Shown: in pieces, positions 22,573-32,533 of the stretch
Position numbering within the stretch: position 1 is the stretch's first letter
How the letters are laid out: every line of letters starts with the position of its first letter
From: an uncultured Pelagibacteraceae bacterium
GTDB lineage: Bacteria; Pseudomonadota; Alphaproteobacteria; Pelagibacterales; Pelagibacteraceae
Length of the DNA stretch: 64,000 nucleotides
Assembly (NCBI GenBank): GCA_902578115.1
Contig: CACHBR010000001.1
Coordinates: 1-64,000 of the forward strand
Direction: 5' to 3'
Translations under genes and position numbers: made by a program
Notes under the pieces: generated by a model
What the model was told of the DNA's origin: nothing
Database searches by the model: none
What the model saw: the letters and a program-made list of their open reading frames with translations, nothing else

Positions 22573-23398
22573 AATCTAATTTGCAGTCAACTGTAGGAGC
22601 GCTATGTGTAATTTGACCAATAGAAATTCTATGGACACCTGTCGAGGAAATTTTTTTAATATTTTTCAGTGTTATTCCTCCAGAGGCTTCAGTTTCATAA
22701 TACCTTTTAGACATTTTGACTGCTTTTCTCAAATTTTTAGCACTCATATTATCAAATAAAATTCTATCAAATTTTAAACCAATAATTTCTTTTAATTGTT
22801 CAAGGTTGTCTACTTCAACAGTAATTTTCTTTCTCTTTTTATTTTTAATCAATTTTTTAACAATATTTCTAATATTTTGATCGACTGCAATATGATTATC
22901 TTTAATTAAAATTTCATCACTCAAGTTAAATCTATGATTAATACCTCCTCCTAATTTAACAGCATATTTTTGTATTAATCTTAAGTTCGGTAAGGTTTTT
23001 CTCGTACAGCAAATTTTACAAGATTTACCATTTATTTTTTTTACAAATTTATTTGTAATTGTCGCGACACCAGAAACGAGTCCTATAAAATTTAACGCAA
23101 CTCTTTCAGCTTTCAATATACTTTTGGCACTTCCTTTTAATATTGCAATAATTTTACCTTTTTTTATTTCTTTTCCGTCCTTTATTTTTGATTTAAAAAT
23201 GATTTTTTTATCTAAAATCTTAAATGTCTCCTTTGCAAAATTTATTCCACCGATAATACAGTTTTGACCAGCAATAATTTTAGCCAAAACCTTTTTATCA
23301 TTTATATTTTTTGATGTTATATCTCCTGATGGCTCAAGATCTTCTTTTAAAGCCTGATAGACAATTGATTTAATATATTTATTATTTATTTTTTGCAC
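22562..23398 (-). CDS. nadC: Nicotinate-nucleotide pyrophosphorylase
   Basis: ALKEDLEPSGDITS, RVALNFIGLVSGVATITNKFV, CCTRKTLPNLRLIQKYAVKLGGGINHRFNLSD. Confidence 0.96.
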   Translation of the reverse strand: MQKINNKYIKSIVYQALKEDLEPSGDITSKNINDKKVLAKIIAGQNCIIGGINFAKETFKILDKKIIFKSKIKDGKEIKKGKIIAILKGSAKSILKAERVALNFIGLVSGVATITNKFVKKINGKSCKICCTRKTLPNLRLIQKYAVKLGGGINHRFNLSDEILIKDNHIAVDQNIRNIVKKLIKNKKRKKITVEVDNLEQLKEIIGLKFDRILFDNMSAKNLRKAVKMSKRYYETEASGGITLKNIKKISSTGVHRISIGQITHSAPTVDCKLDFIS

Positions 23399-23404
23399 TC
23401 GAAA

Positions 23405-24379
23405 TTATCTACCAATTTCGGCCATTCTCAAAACAGATTTTCTTGCCATTTCAGCAATATTATGACCAATTTTAATTTCATTGGTTTCATTCTTTAAGCA
23501 ATCATAGATTTTATTTAAAGTAATTTTTTTCATATGAGGACATAAGTTACATGGTTTGACAAACTGAACATTTGGATTTTCAACTTGAACATTATCGCTC
23601 ATTGTACATTCAGTTACCAATAAAACTTTTTTGGGTTGTTTTTCCTTTACATACTTTACCATACTTGATGTTGATCCCGCAAAGTCAGAAGCACTTATTA
23701 CATCTGGTGGACATTCAGGGTGAGCAATAACTTCAATCCCCGGATTTTCTTTTTTAATGTCTTCAACTTCTTTACCTGTAAATTTTTCATGGACCATGCA
23801 CGTTCCTTGCCATGAAATGATTTTTACTTTTGTATTTTTTTGAACGTAATTTGCAAGATAATGATCAGGAAGAAAAATAACTTTATCAGTTCCTAAAGAC
23901 TCAACAACTTTTACAGCATTTGCAGATGTACAACATATATCTGTTTCTGCTTTAACTTCTGCAGATGTATTTACGTAAGAAACAACCGGTACACCTGGGT
24001 ATTTTTCTTTAAGCATTCTTACATCTTGACCTGTAATTGATTCAGCAAGTGAGCAACCAGCTTGCATATCAGGTATAAGAACTTTTTTACTTGGGTTCAT
24101 TAATTTTGCAGTTTCAGCCATAAAATGAACTCCACATAAAACTATAATTCTAGACTCTGTTTTAGCTGCCTCTAGAGCAAGAGCTAGAGAGTCGGCTGAA
24201 ATATCAGCTACCCCATGATAAATTTCTGGTGTTTGATAATTATGAGCAAGTATTACAGCGTCTTTTTCTTTTTTTAATTTATTTATTTTTTCTATGATCG
24301 GAGCGTGAAATTTCCACTCTATTTCAGGCACTACAGATGAAATTTTTTCATATATACTGTTTAATTCTTGTGAAGACAT
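23405..24379 (-). CDS. nadA: Quinolinate synthase A
   Basis: [55 protein letters not shown]. Confidence 0.97.
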   Translation of the reverse strand: MSSQELNSIYEKISSVVPEIEWKFHAPIIEKINKLKKEKDAVILAHNYQTPEIYHGVADISADSLALALEAAKTESRIIVLCGVHFMAETAKLMNPSKKVLIPDMQAGCSLAESITGQDVRMLKEKYPGVPVVSYVNTSAEVKAETDICCTSANAVKVVESLGTDKVIFLPDHYLANYVQKNTKVKIISWQGTCMVHEKFTGKEVEDIKKENPGIEVIAHPECPPDVISASDFAGSTSSMVKYVKEKQPKKVLLVTECTMSDNVQVENPNVQFVKPCNLCPHMKKITLNKIYDCLKNETNEIKIGHNIAEMARKSVLRMAEIGR

Positions 24380-24440
24380 ATAAATAATTTATCAACTTGA
24401 AGATAAAAAGTCATTCATTTATTGTCGCATATAAATTAAT

Positions 24441-24524
24441 GCGGTCGTGCTGAAATTGGTAGACAGGCACGCTTGAGGGGCGTGTGGGTTTCCCGTGAGA
24501 GTTCGAGTCTCTCCGACCGCACCA
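24441..24524 (+). tRNA. tRNA-Leu (anticodon GAG), long variable arm, CCA encoded
   Basis: Acceptor GCGGTCG/CGACCGC, anticodon stem CACGC-TTGAGGG-GCGTG, variable arm, GTTCGAGTC T-loop, ACCA. Confidence 0.95.
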
Positions 24525-24613
24525 AAAAGCTTATAAAATATATAGAAATTATTAAAAAAACTCTTTTTTTTATAATTACTCTGATGTAAATCTGAAATTT
24601 AAATTAATAAAAA

Positions 24614-25270
24614 ATGAAAATTAAAATTTTTATAATTTTTTTAGGACTTTGGATATTGTTACCATCAAAATTATTTAGTGAATCAGCTAGTCCACAGACA
24701 GTTGAAGAAGAAATTAAATTATTAGGTATTTTTTCTGAGCCAATTAAATACCCAGATGGTATGTTGAAATTTTTTGGAACAAATTGTAAAACTTTCACAT
24801 GTAGGGCTAACAAGGCAACAAAGGAAATGAGCTTAACATTCAAAAGATCTAAACTATATCATCAAAGAAAACCAGGGCAGCAATTATATGCATTAGCAAT
24901 GTTTGAATTATTTTATTTAAACCAACTAAAACTGAAAGAAAAAAAAGTTAAAGAATTTATTAAATCTTGGCCGGAAACAAATAAAAATGGGAAAGACGTA
25001 GTTTCTCTAATAAAATTAAATAAATCTAGAGAAAAAATGAGAAAATCTCTGGGAATGGATTTGAATACAGGTATTGAGGAAGCAATAGAAAGATACTGGA
25101 TAATGGGAGATTTTTTACAAAAAGGAGAAATAAAAAAAGAAAAGATTAGCAAAGATATAAAAAAACGTGAAAAATTAATATCTCAATATAAAAAAGCAGT
25201 AAATAATTTTAATACAGCACTAAAAAATAAGCAGTATGAAGATTTGTATAATAAAATAGAAAAAAAATAA
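24614..25270 (+). CDS. Hypothetical secreted protein with CKTFTC pair
   Basis: N-terminal signal peptide (MKIKIFIIFLGLWILLPSKLFS), intact 218-aa ORF between tRNA-Leu and the next secreted ORF. Confidence 0.75.
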   Translation: MKIKIFIIFLGLWILLPSKLFSESASPQTVEEEIKLLGIFSEPIKYPDGMLKFFGTNCKTFTCRANKATKEMSLTFKRSKLYHQRKPGQQLYALAMFELFYLNQLKLKEKKVKEFIKSWPETNKNGKDVVSLIKLNKSREKMRKSLGMDLNTGIEEAIERYWIMGDFLQKGEIKKEKISKDIKKREKLISQYKKAVNNFNTALKNKQYEDLYNKIEKK

Positions 25271-25271
25271 T

Positions 25272-26237
25272 ATGATAAAAAAATTTTTTGAAATAAATAA
25301 AAAATTAACAAATTTTATATTTTACTTTTTCTTAATTTCTATTTTTTCGACTTTTTTTGTTAAAGCAAACGATGATCTTGAGAAAAGTTACAAAAACTTT
25401 GTAAAAGAAACTAAAGATATTAGAAGTAAATTAAACTCACTTTCTATTGATAATTCTTCTAAGGTTGTAGTGATTGATAATGCTATTAAACAGATGGATG
25501 CAGTTATAGAGTTTGCGCAAGAAAATTTCAAAAACAACAATCTTGAAATAACAGAAAAAACTTTGAATTTTGTAGACAAATCACTAGTCGATATTAATAA
25601 TTCAGTCCCAAAAGAATTTGTTAATGATTTATCTGTAATAGATATGAGCAAGTTACAAGACAAAGAGATCGAAGAAATTTTTCAAGTTTCAGCCGATATG
25701 AAAAAAAACAAAAAAGATAAACTAGCCTCCCTGGTAAAAGATATGACAGATGTTGACAAAGAGGGACTCAATCTTTTTGAGGTAAGTAAAAATATTAACG
25801 ATTCAGGCATAAAGACTTTAAGCATAGAAGATATTGCAAAGGCAGTAGTAGATAATCCTTCAATCAAGTCTGAGGTTATAGAATCCGCAGAAAAAGGAAT
25901 TTCCCCAGAGGAACTGGCAAAACAACTAGCTGAAGCAGAAAAACTGGGAATAGCTGAGTCAACACAAAAAGTTTCAGAGGCAGCAAAGGCTTCAGGTTTT
26001 ACTAAAGATATAATGCCTTCGTTAGAAACTATGAAAAGTGATTTTTTTGATGCAGAAGCTCATAATGCTGCAATGCAAGAAATGGCTGCAGATATAGAAG
26101 CCGGTGGTTTAGGAGAGGGCATGGGAGCAGCAGAGGCAGCGGCTACATATTCAGAGTCAGATCGTGATGCCCAAAAAGCTAAGTCAGAGGCAGACTGTAC
26201 CGGCAATTGTGCTGGAGATACTGAGTCTGGACAATAA
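25272..26237 (+). CDS. Hypothetical secreted Glu/Ala/Lys-rich coiled-coil-like protein with C-terminal CTGNC
   Basis: Hydrophobic N-terminal segment followed by helical charged region; 2 nt after the previous ORF. Confidence 0.75.
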   Translation: MIKKFFEINKKLTNFIFYFFLISIFSTFFVKANDDLEKSYKNFVKETKDIRSKLNSLSIDNSSKVVVIDNAIKQMDAVIEFAQENFKNNNLEITEKTLNFVDKSLVDINNSVPKEFVNDLSVIDMSKLQDKEIEEIFQVSADMKKNKKDKLASLVKDMTDVDKEGLNLFEVSKNINDSGIKTLSIEDIAKAVVDNPSIKSEVIESAEKGISPEELAKQLAEAEKLGIAESTQKVSEAAKASGFTKDIMPSLETMKSDFFDAEAHNAAMQEMAADIEAGGLGEGMGAAEAAATYSESDRDAQKAKSEADCTGNCAGDTESGQ

Positions 26238-26242
26238 AATAT

Positions 26243-27928
26243 TTAGAAAAGACCTTCTATTTCACCTTTGTTATTTAATTTTATAGAGTCCGCTGCTGGT
26301 GTCCTTGGAAGTCCAGGCATTGTCATTATTGAACCGCAAACAACAACTACAAATTCTGCTCCACTTGATAACCTAATTTCTCTTACTTGCAAAATATGAT
26401 CTGATGGAGCACCTTTTAACTTTGGATCAGTTGAAAAACTATATTGTGTTTTTGCAATACAAACTGGAAATTTTTTAAAACCCGCATGTTCTATGCTTTT
26501 TATTTGCTCCTTAATTTTTTCATCTACCTCAACAGATTTCGCTTTATAAATATTTTTTGCAATCTTTTCTATTTTTTCCAATATTGGTGTCTCATCAGAA
26601 TATAGATTTTTAAATGTTTCTTTTTTATTTTTTTTACATAAATCAATCACATTACTTGCTAAATCCTTTGCTCCATTTCCTCCGTCAGCCCAATGTTTAC
26701 AAAGACTAGCTTTGACCCCAAGTTTAGAACAGTATTCTTTTACAGCCTGAACTTCTTTATCAGTATCTGTAACAAAATGATTAATTGCTACTATAATTTG
26801 TAGTCCAAATTGTTTTATATTTTGTATGTGTCTTTCAAGGTTAGGCAAACCTTTTTTAAGCGACTCTAAATTTTCTTTTTTTAGATCATCTTTTTCTACT
26901 CCACCATGCATTTTTATTGCTCTTATTGTTGCAACAAGAACAACACAGCTAGGTTGGATTTTGGCTTTTCGACATTTAATATTTAAAAATTTTTCAGCAC
27001 CAAGGTCTGCGCCAAATCCAGCTTCGGTCACAACATAATCTGAGATTTTTAATGCAGTTTTTGTTGCAATAATTGAATTACATCCGTGTGCAATATTAGC
27101 AAATGGACCTCCATGAATTAATGCTAAGTTATTTTCAAGTGTCTGTACGGCATTTGGTCTAATAGCCTGTTTAAGAAGCACAGTCATTGGCCCATGTGCA
27201 TTTAAATCTTTAGCATAAATTGCCTTTTTATCTTTTGTATAAGCAATAGTAATATTTCCAATTTTATTTTCTAGGTCTTTTAAATTATTCGAAAGACAAA
27301 AAATAGCCATTACCTCCGATGCAACAGTAATATCGAAACTATCGTTTCTAGGTATATTATTTTTTAATTTTTCCTGATTTATTTCAATTTTCCTAAGTGC
27401 TCGATCATTTAAATCAACTACACGTTTCCAAACTATATTATCAGGATCTATATTTAACTTATTACCCCAATAAATATGATTATCTATTAGTGCTGATAAA
27501 AGGTTATGAGCAGTTGTTATTGCATGAAAGTCGCCAGTAAAATGTAAGTTAATTTGTTCCATCGGTATAACTTGAGAATAACCACCACCAGCAGCTCCAC
27601 CTTTCATTCCAAATGATGGGCCCAAACTTGGTTCTCTTAAACATACAATTGATTGTTTACCAACTTTGTTTAAAGCATCATTAAGTCCAACCGATGTAGT
27701 TGTTTTTCCTTCCCCTGCAGGTGTTGGTGTTATAGCCGTAACCAAAATTAAATTACTTTTTTTTTCTTTTAACTTATCAATATATTCAAAATTTAATTTT
27801 GCAATATGTCGTCCCATTGGACTAAATGTACTGTGATTATCTGGAATATTATATTTTTTTAAAATGTCAGATATTGGTTTAATTTTAGAGGCTCTAGCAA
27901 TCTCTATGTCAGATTTAATTTTAGCCAT
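26243..27928 (-). CDS. fhs: Formate--tetrahydrofolate ligase
   Basis: [64 protein letters not shown]. Confidence 0.97.
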   Translation of the reverse strand: MAKIKSDIEIARASKIKPISDILKKYNIPDNHSTFSPMGRHIAKLNFEYIDKLKEKKSNLILVTAITPTPAGEGKTTTSVGLNDALNKVGKQSIVCLREPSLGPSFGMKGGAAGGGYSQVIPMEQINLHFTGDFHAITTAHNLLSALIDNHIYWGNKLNIDPDNIVWKRVVDLNDRALRKIEINQEKLKNNIPRNDSFDITVASEVMAIFCLSNNLKDLENKIGNITIAYTKDKKAIYAKDLNAHGPMTVLLKQAIRPNAVQTLENNLALIHGGPFANIAHGCNSIIATKTALKISDYVVTEAGFGADLGAEKFLNIKCRKAKIQPSCVVLVATIRAIKMHGGVEKDDLKKENLESLKKGLPNLERHIQNIKQFGLQIIVAINHFVTDTDKEVQAVKEYCSKLGVKASLCKHWADGGNGAKDLASNVIDLCKKNKKETFKNLYSDETPILEKIEKIAKNIYKAKSVEVDEKIKEQIKSIEHAGFKKFPVCIAKTQYSFSTDPKLKGAPSDHILQVREIRLSSGAEFVVVVCGSIMTMPGLPRTPAADSIKLNNKGEIEGLF

Positions 27929-27978
27929 CGGCCCTCTATATCTAAAAAAGTTAAATATGTATATAGGATTTCGCTTTG

Positions 27979-28653
27979 TTAAGTTCTCTTAAAAACGTGG
28001 CTAAAAACTCCCGACCAAATCTTTTGATACCCTCTTTTTTTCAAAAACTTAAAGATTTGGCTCTCCTCATTATTTTTTTCAATTACCTCAACACAGATTA
28101 GTTCTGGTGAGTATTTATCAAAATCCAAAGATTCTAAAACATCAATATCCGCTCCTTCTACATCAATATCAAGAAAATCAATTCTTTTTCCTTTGAATTT
28201 TGAATCATTTAAAACTGAAGTTAAAGTTTTTGAATTAATTTCTTTTGTCTTGATGTTTCCCTGAAAAATTTTATTAGCATATTCTTTTTTAATAGTTGAA
28301 AGCTGGGATAATTTTTTTTGATAAAACATTTCAATATTACCTTCTTTATTTGATATAGCTAAATTCAAATTGTTATCTCTTGGCCTAAGATGATTAAATA
28401 ATTTTATAGAAAAATCACTTATATCAATATTTATTCCTTCCCAACCATTAAGATATAAAAGCATAGTATTATTTCTTTGAATTGGATGATAAGCACCCAC
28501 ATCAACATAAAACCCATTTTTCTTATTTTTAAAATAATTAAATATTTCTATATCCTCACCATCCATTGAATAAGATTTCTTTTTCAGAAAACATTTATTT
28601 TTAATGTATAGATTTTGTAGAATATGTATTTTTTCAAAGAAATTAGAAAACAT
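27979..28653 (-). CDS. FkbM family methyltransferase
   Basis: [31 protein letters not shown]...[32 protein letters not shown]. Confidence 0.87.
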   Translation of the reverse strand: MFSNFFEKIHILQNLYIKNKCFLKKKSYSMDGEDIEIFNYFKNKKNGFYVDVGAYHPIQRNNTMLLYLNGWEGINIDISDFSIKLFNHLRPRDNNLNLAISNKEGNIEMFYQKKLSQLSTIKKEYANKIFQGNIKTKEINSKTLTSVLNDSKFKGKRIDFLDIDVEGADIDVLESLDFDKYSPELICVEVIEKNNEESQIFKFLKKRGYQKIWSGVFSHVFKRT

Positions 28654-28660
28654 ATTTCTG

Positions 28661-29548
28661 TTAACCTAACCAAACTGGCTTAATTAATTTAATATTAAAA
28701 CCATCACAGATTAAGTCTTTTCCTACATAATTCTTTTCATGTTCTCCAAATTTAATTAAAGCAAAAGGATATTCTCCACCAATAAGAACTTTACCAATAT
28801 TCTCATTCTCAAAACTAATTTCACTACCAGATTTCATATCTTCTTTAGCCTCAATAGGAATTAATCTTTTTCTAATTTTATTTTTTAACTTCATTCTAGC
28901 TGTATTTTCCTGACCTACATAACAACCCTTTTTAAAATCTATTCCATTAAACTCTTCAAAATTACATTCTAGACCAAAAACTTTTTCTTGTAGGTCTTTT
29001 GTACTAATTTGTGCAATACCTAATTTATGGCTAATGGCATAATATTTTTTAGGGTCTTCCAACTTCAATTCTAATTTTTTAATAGACATATATAGTTTTT
29101 CTAAATTAATAATTAATCTTGCTCCAAGTTTTTTATTTCTAGGATCAATAAACAATGTATCATTCCTGTAAGTAGTCGTGAATCCAGCATCATTTTTTGC
29201 ATTGTCTAAAGTAAGAAACTTTTCGTTGCTAATAACTGCTACTTGAAACTCATTAGATAAATTTAAAATTTCAATTTTTGAATTTAGTTTATAAATATTA
29301 AGTTTATTTATTAATTCATCAATTTGATTAGCTTCACAATCTAAAAAATATCCTTGCTTGTGTTTTACAATTATAAAGTCAAATAAATACTTACCTTGAG
29401 GAGATAGAAGCGAGGAAAAAGAACTATAATAATTATTTACCTTATTTATATCGTTAGTAACAATATTTTGTAAAAAATCCTTTACGTCCTCACCACTTAT
29501 GAACACTACACCCCTATCTTTTAAAATAAATATTTGATCTTTTTCCAT
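28661..29548 (-). CDS. ygfZ: Folate-binding Fe-S cluster maintenance protein (YgfZ/GcvT-like)
   Basis: GEDVKDFLQNIVTNDI, SLLSPQGKYLFDFII, FKKGCYVGQENTARM motif. Confidence 0.9.
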   Translation of the reverse strand: MEKDQIFILKDRGVVFISGEDVKDFLQNIVTNDINKVNNYYSSFSSLLSPQGKYLFDFIIVKHKQGYFLDCEANQIDELINKLNIYKLNSKIEILNLSNEFQVAVISNEKFLTLDNAKNDAGFTTTYRNDTLFIDPRNKKLGARLIINLEKLYMSIKKLELKLEDPKKYYAISHKLGIAQISTKDLQEKVFGLECNFEEFNGIDFKKGCYVGQENTARMKLKNKIRKRLIPIEAKEDMKSGSEISFENENIGKVLIGGEYPFALIKFGEHEKNYVGKDLICDGFNIKLIKPVWLG

Positions 29549-29585
29549 AAAAAGAGTTTATTATATATATTATATTTATCAAAAA

Positions 29586-30902
29586 ATGTCTGATAACTAC
29601 AGTCTCATAATTAAAAATGGATCATGTTATATTGATGGAAAATTTCAAAATATCGATTTAGCACTTACAGGTAACAAAATAAAAAAAATTGGAAAAATTG
29701 ACCAAAATAACCCTAAGATTTTTGATGCTAGTAATAAAATTGTTTTACCTGGTGTTATAGATACCCAGGTTCATTTTAGAGAGCCTGGAGCAAACAATGC
29801 TGAAAATTTAGAAAGTGGAAGCAGAGCAGCAGTGGCTGGGGGAGTTACCTCTGTATTTGAAATGCCAAATACAAATCCTCCTACTTCAACTTTTGATGAA
29901 TTTAATAAAAAACTTGATGCTGCAAAAAACAGAATGTTCTGCAATTATGCATTTTATTTTGGGGCCACACCAAATAACATGGAGGAACTTGCTGCAGTAG
30001 ATACATTAAAGGGATGCTGTGGTGTGAAACTTTTTGCAGGATCATCAACAGGGAACCTTTTAGTAAGTCAAGAAAAGGATATAGAGAAAGTTATTTCAAA
30101 TAGCAGCAAAATTATTTCAGTACATTCAGAAGATGAAAATATTTTGCTAAAAAGAAAAAAATATATCAAAGATGGGGATGTTCATTCCCATCCCATTTGG
30201 AGAAATGAGGAATGTGCATTAGAGTCAACAAAAAGGGTAGTGAGAATTGCACAAAAATATAAAAAGAAAATTCATATACTTCATGTATCAACCAAACAGG
30301 AGATAGATTTTTTTACAGAAAAAAGAGACAACGTAACTTTTGAAATAACACCTCAACACCTAACTATATATGCACCTGATTGTTACGATAATTTGAAAAC
30401 TTTTAGTCAAATGAATCCACCTTTGAGATCAAAGGATCACTACGATAGATTGTGGAATGCAGTTGACGAGTCTTTAGTAAGTACAATCGGATCTGATCAT
30501 GCACCTCATACAAAAGAAGAAAAAAATAGGAAATATCCTTTATCACCATCTGGAATGCCAGGAGTGCAAACTTTACTTCCTGTTATGCTTGATCATGTAA
30601 ATAAAGGTAAACTAAAAATAGAAAAATTAATAAAATTGGTTTGTGAGAATCCTTGTGATTTATTTGGTATAGAAAATAAAGGATACATCAAAGAAAACTT
30701 TGATGCTGATCTGACAGTTATTGATATGAATAAAGAGGTTGTTATCAAGGACAATTGGATTGAAAGTAAATGTGGATGGACACCCTTTAATAATTTTAAA
30801 GTAAAAGGTTTTCCTGTAGCGACAATAGTAAATGGAGAAATTGTGATGGAAAATAATAAGATTGCATCACGTGCCAAAGGCAAACCATTAAATTTTAATT
30901 AA
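29586..30902 (+). CDS. pyrC: Dihydroorotase
   Basis: GVIDTQVHFREPG, EMPNTNPPT, SDHAPHTKEEK, SPSGMPGVQTLLPVML. Confidence 0.93.
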   Translation: MSDNYSLIIKNGSCYIDGKFQNIDLALTGNKIKKIGKIDQNNPKIFDASNKIVLPGVIDTQVHFREPGANNAENLESGSRAAVAGGVTSVFEMPNTNPPTSTFDEFNKKLDAAKNRMFCNYAFYFGATPNNMEELAAVDTLKGCCGVKLFAGSSTGNLLVSQEKDIEKVISNSSKIISVHSEDENILLKRKKYIKDGDVHSHPIWRNEECALESTKRVVRIAQKYKKKIHILHVSTKQEIDFFTEKRDNVTFEITPQHLTIYAPDCYDNLKTFSQMNPPLRSKDHYDRLWNAVDESLVSTIGSDHAPHTKEEKNRKYPLSPSGMPGVQTLLPVMLDHVNKGKLKIEKLIKLVCENPCDLFGIENKGYIKENFDADLTVIDMNKEVVIKDNWIESKCGWTPFNNFKVKGFPVATIVNGEIVMENNKIASRAKGKPLNFN

Positions 30903-30906
30903 AAAA

Positions 30907-31335
30907 TTATAAAGAGTTTATTAGTTCTTTAGCTATTTTAGTAGATTTACCGTAGAACTTTATTTTTTTTATAGCATCTAAGTTAGATTTATCATTTCCA
31001 ACAACTACAAAACCTATCATTCCCATACTTTTGTGTGGTGTACACCAATAAGCGTATATTCCAGGAGTTTTGAAAGTATAACTAGTATCTTTATTGTACT
31101 TTGATTTAAATTTTTCTACCCCTTCAGGAATTCCGCCTTTAATAAATTCAACATTATGCCCAGGATTTACAGATTTCCAATTTACAGTATCACCCACGTC
31201 TACATTAACAATTTTTTTTGAATAAACATTAATCTCTTTCTCTAATCTATTTAGCATATCAATGTTTTCGTCTCCACCAAAAGCTGGACTACAAGTCATC
31301 AGAATAAATGTAAATTTTAAAAATATATTTTTCAT
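30907..31335 (-). CDS. Pseudoazurin-like type I copper protein
   Basis: Signal peptide; VDVGDTVNWKSVNPGHNVEFIKGGIPEG...YAYWCTPHKSMGMIGFVVVG (H...C..H..M ligands). Confidence 0.9.
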   Translation of the reverse strand: MKNIFLKFTFILMTCSPAFGGDENIDMLNRLEKEINVYSKKIVNVDVGDTVNWKSVNPGHNVEFIKGGIPEGVEKFKSKYNKDTSYTFKTPGIYAYWCTPHKSMGMIGFVVVGNDKSNLDAIKKIKFYGKSTKIAKELINSL

Positions 31336-31360
31336 AAATTTTAAATTTTTATTTTGTTAA

Positions 31361-31380
31361 GGCGCGTTGTTTAACACGCC
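31361..31380 (-). terminator. Hairpin downstream of the small secreted-protein gene (minus strand)
   Basis: Minus-strand GGCGTGTT-aaac-AACGCGCC stem (8 bp with one G-T wobble); only a weak T-rich tail. Confidence 0.5.
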
Positions 31381-31392
31381 TCAACCCTAAAA

Positions 31393-31599
31393 TTAACTTT
31401 TAAAAAGATCTAAAGCTTTATTTAATAATTCCTCAGATTTTTTATGGTCTCCATTTTGATGTGCCTTTAAGCCATCAGCATGAAATTTTTTTGCTTCCTC
31501 AATTTTCTTTTCAACTTTATTTGCCATCATTGGACATGATCCAGCAAACACGCTAGTTGAAAAACTTAAAAGTGCAATAATTATGATAATTTTTTTCAT
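31393..31599 (-). CDS. Small secreted helical protein with N-terminal SCPMM motif
   Basis: Signal peptide MKKIIIIIALLSFSTSVFAG then SCPMMANKVEKKIEEAKKFHADGLKAHQNGDHKKSEELLNKALDLFKS. Confidence 0.75.
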   Translation of the reverse strand: MKKIIIIIALLSFSTSVFAGSCPMMANKVEKKIEEAKKFHADGLKAHQNGDHKKSEELLNKALDLFKS

Positions 31600-31608
31600 A
31601 TTTTCCTT

Positions 31609-31731
31609 TCAAAAACCCATATTTGACCAATTATCTTTTTTGTTAAATCTCTTTAGCTCTTCCTTAGATGTAGGACGCAAGAGGTAAAACACAAAATATA
31701 AAACAATTAGCAAAACCAGTGTTATTTCCAT
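31609..31731 (-). CDS. Small 40-aa single-TM protein, not in the supplied ORF track
   Basis: Manual reverse-strand translation: MEITLVLLIVLYFVFYLLRPTSKEELKRFNKKDNWSNMGF*; 9 bp upstream of the secreted ORF. Confidence 0.5.
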   Translation of the reverse strand: MEITLVLLIVLYFVFYLLRPTSKEELKRFNKKDNWSNMGF

Positions 31732-31765
31732 AACTAAATATAAATTATAAAATTTTATTAATCTC

Positions 31766-31804
31766 TGCGACAAGTTAATGATTAGAGAAGTGCGACAAGT
31801 TGAT
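31766..31804. repeat. Tandem direct repeat TGCGACAAGTTRAT, two copies 25 bp apart
   Basis: TGCGACAAGTTAAT at 31766-31779 and TGCGACAAGTTGAT at 31791-31804, upstream of the cupredoxin gene. Confidence 0.8.
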
Positions 31805-31842
31805 ATTTATCTTAAATTCAAAAATTTGATATTTTCTAATTT

Positions 31843-32340
31843 ATGAGGAAATTATTACTAATACTATTTTTAATACCAAGCATTGTCTTTGCTGGACCAA
31901 TGAAGATGATCGGTGAAAAAGGTAATCCTACCGAGGTAAAAAGAACTATCACTATCAAGATGTATGATAATTATTTTGAACCTTCTGAAATTAATATTAA
32001 TAAAGATGAAACAATTAAATTTATTGTTTTAAATGTAGGAGAACTCGTTCATGAATTTAATATTGCAACAAAAGAAATGCATATAAAGCATCAACCAGAA
32101 ATGATGATGATGGTAGAAAATGAAATATTATTATCCGATAAAGTTGATAAAGAAAAAATGAAACAGATGGCTAAAAAAAATCCTGCAATGGGACACTCTC
32201 ATTCAAATAGCATTTTACTTTCGCCGGGTGAAAAAGGAGAATTAGTTTGGAAATTTAACAATAGAGCTAAAATAGAAGCAGCCTGTAATGTACCAGGACA
32301 TTATGAGGTGGGTATGATTGCAAAAATCAGCGAGATTTAG
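31843..32340 (+). CDS. Cupredoxin-domain periplasmic protein with Met/His-rich insertion (CopI-like)
   Basis: Signal peptide; VGELVHEFN ... HQPEMMMMVENE ... NPAMGHSHSN ... CNVPGHYEVGM type 1 Cu ligands. Confidence 0.85.
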   Translation: MRKLLLILFLIPSIVFAGPMKMIGEKGNPTEVKRTITIKMYDNYFEPSEININKDETIKFIVLNVGELVHEFNIATKEMHIKHQPEMMMMVENEILLSDKVDKEKMKQMAKKNPAMGHSHSNSILLSPGEKGELVWKFNNRAKIEAACNVPGHYEVGMIAKISEI

Positions 32341-32350
32341 GTTTTTATTA

Positions 32351-32533
32351 ATGAACCCAACAGATATTTTGTTAAGTATAGCTATAGTTGGTATATACAC
32401 AATGATCTACGTATATCTAAAGTCGCAATTCAAAAACGACAAAATTAGATTGAAACTATTTATTCTAGGCTTTATTTACGCGACAGCAGTTACTGGAGTT
32501 CTTTATTATCTTATTAAGTTTATTGCCTCTTAA
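32351..32533 (+). CDS. Small two-TM membrane protein (ATG at 32351; track ORF starts at 32318)
   Basis: MNPTDILLSIAIVGIYTMIYVYLKSQFKNDKIRLKLFILGFIYATAVTGVLYYLIKFIAS, co-directional with the cupredoxin gene. Confidence 0.6.
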   Translation: MNPTDILLSIAIVGIYTMIYVYLKSQFKNDKIRLKLFILGFIYATAVTGVLYYLIKFIAS

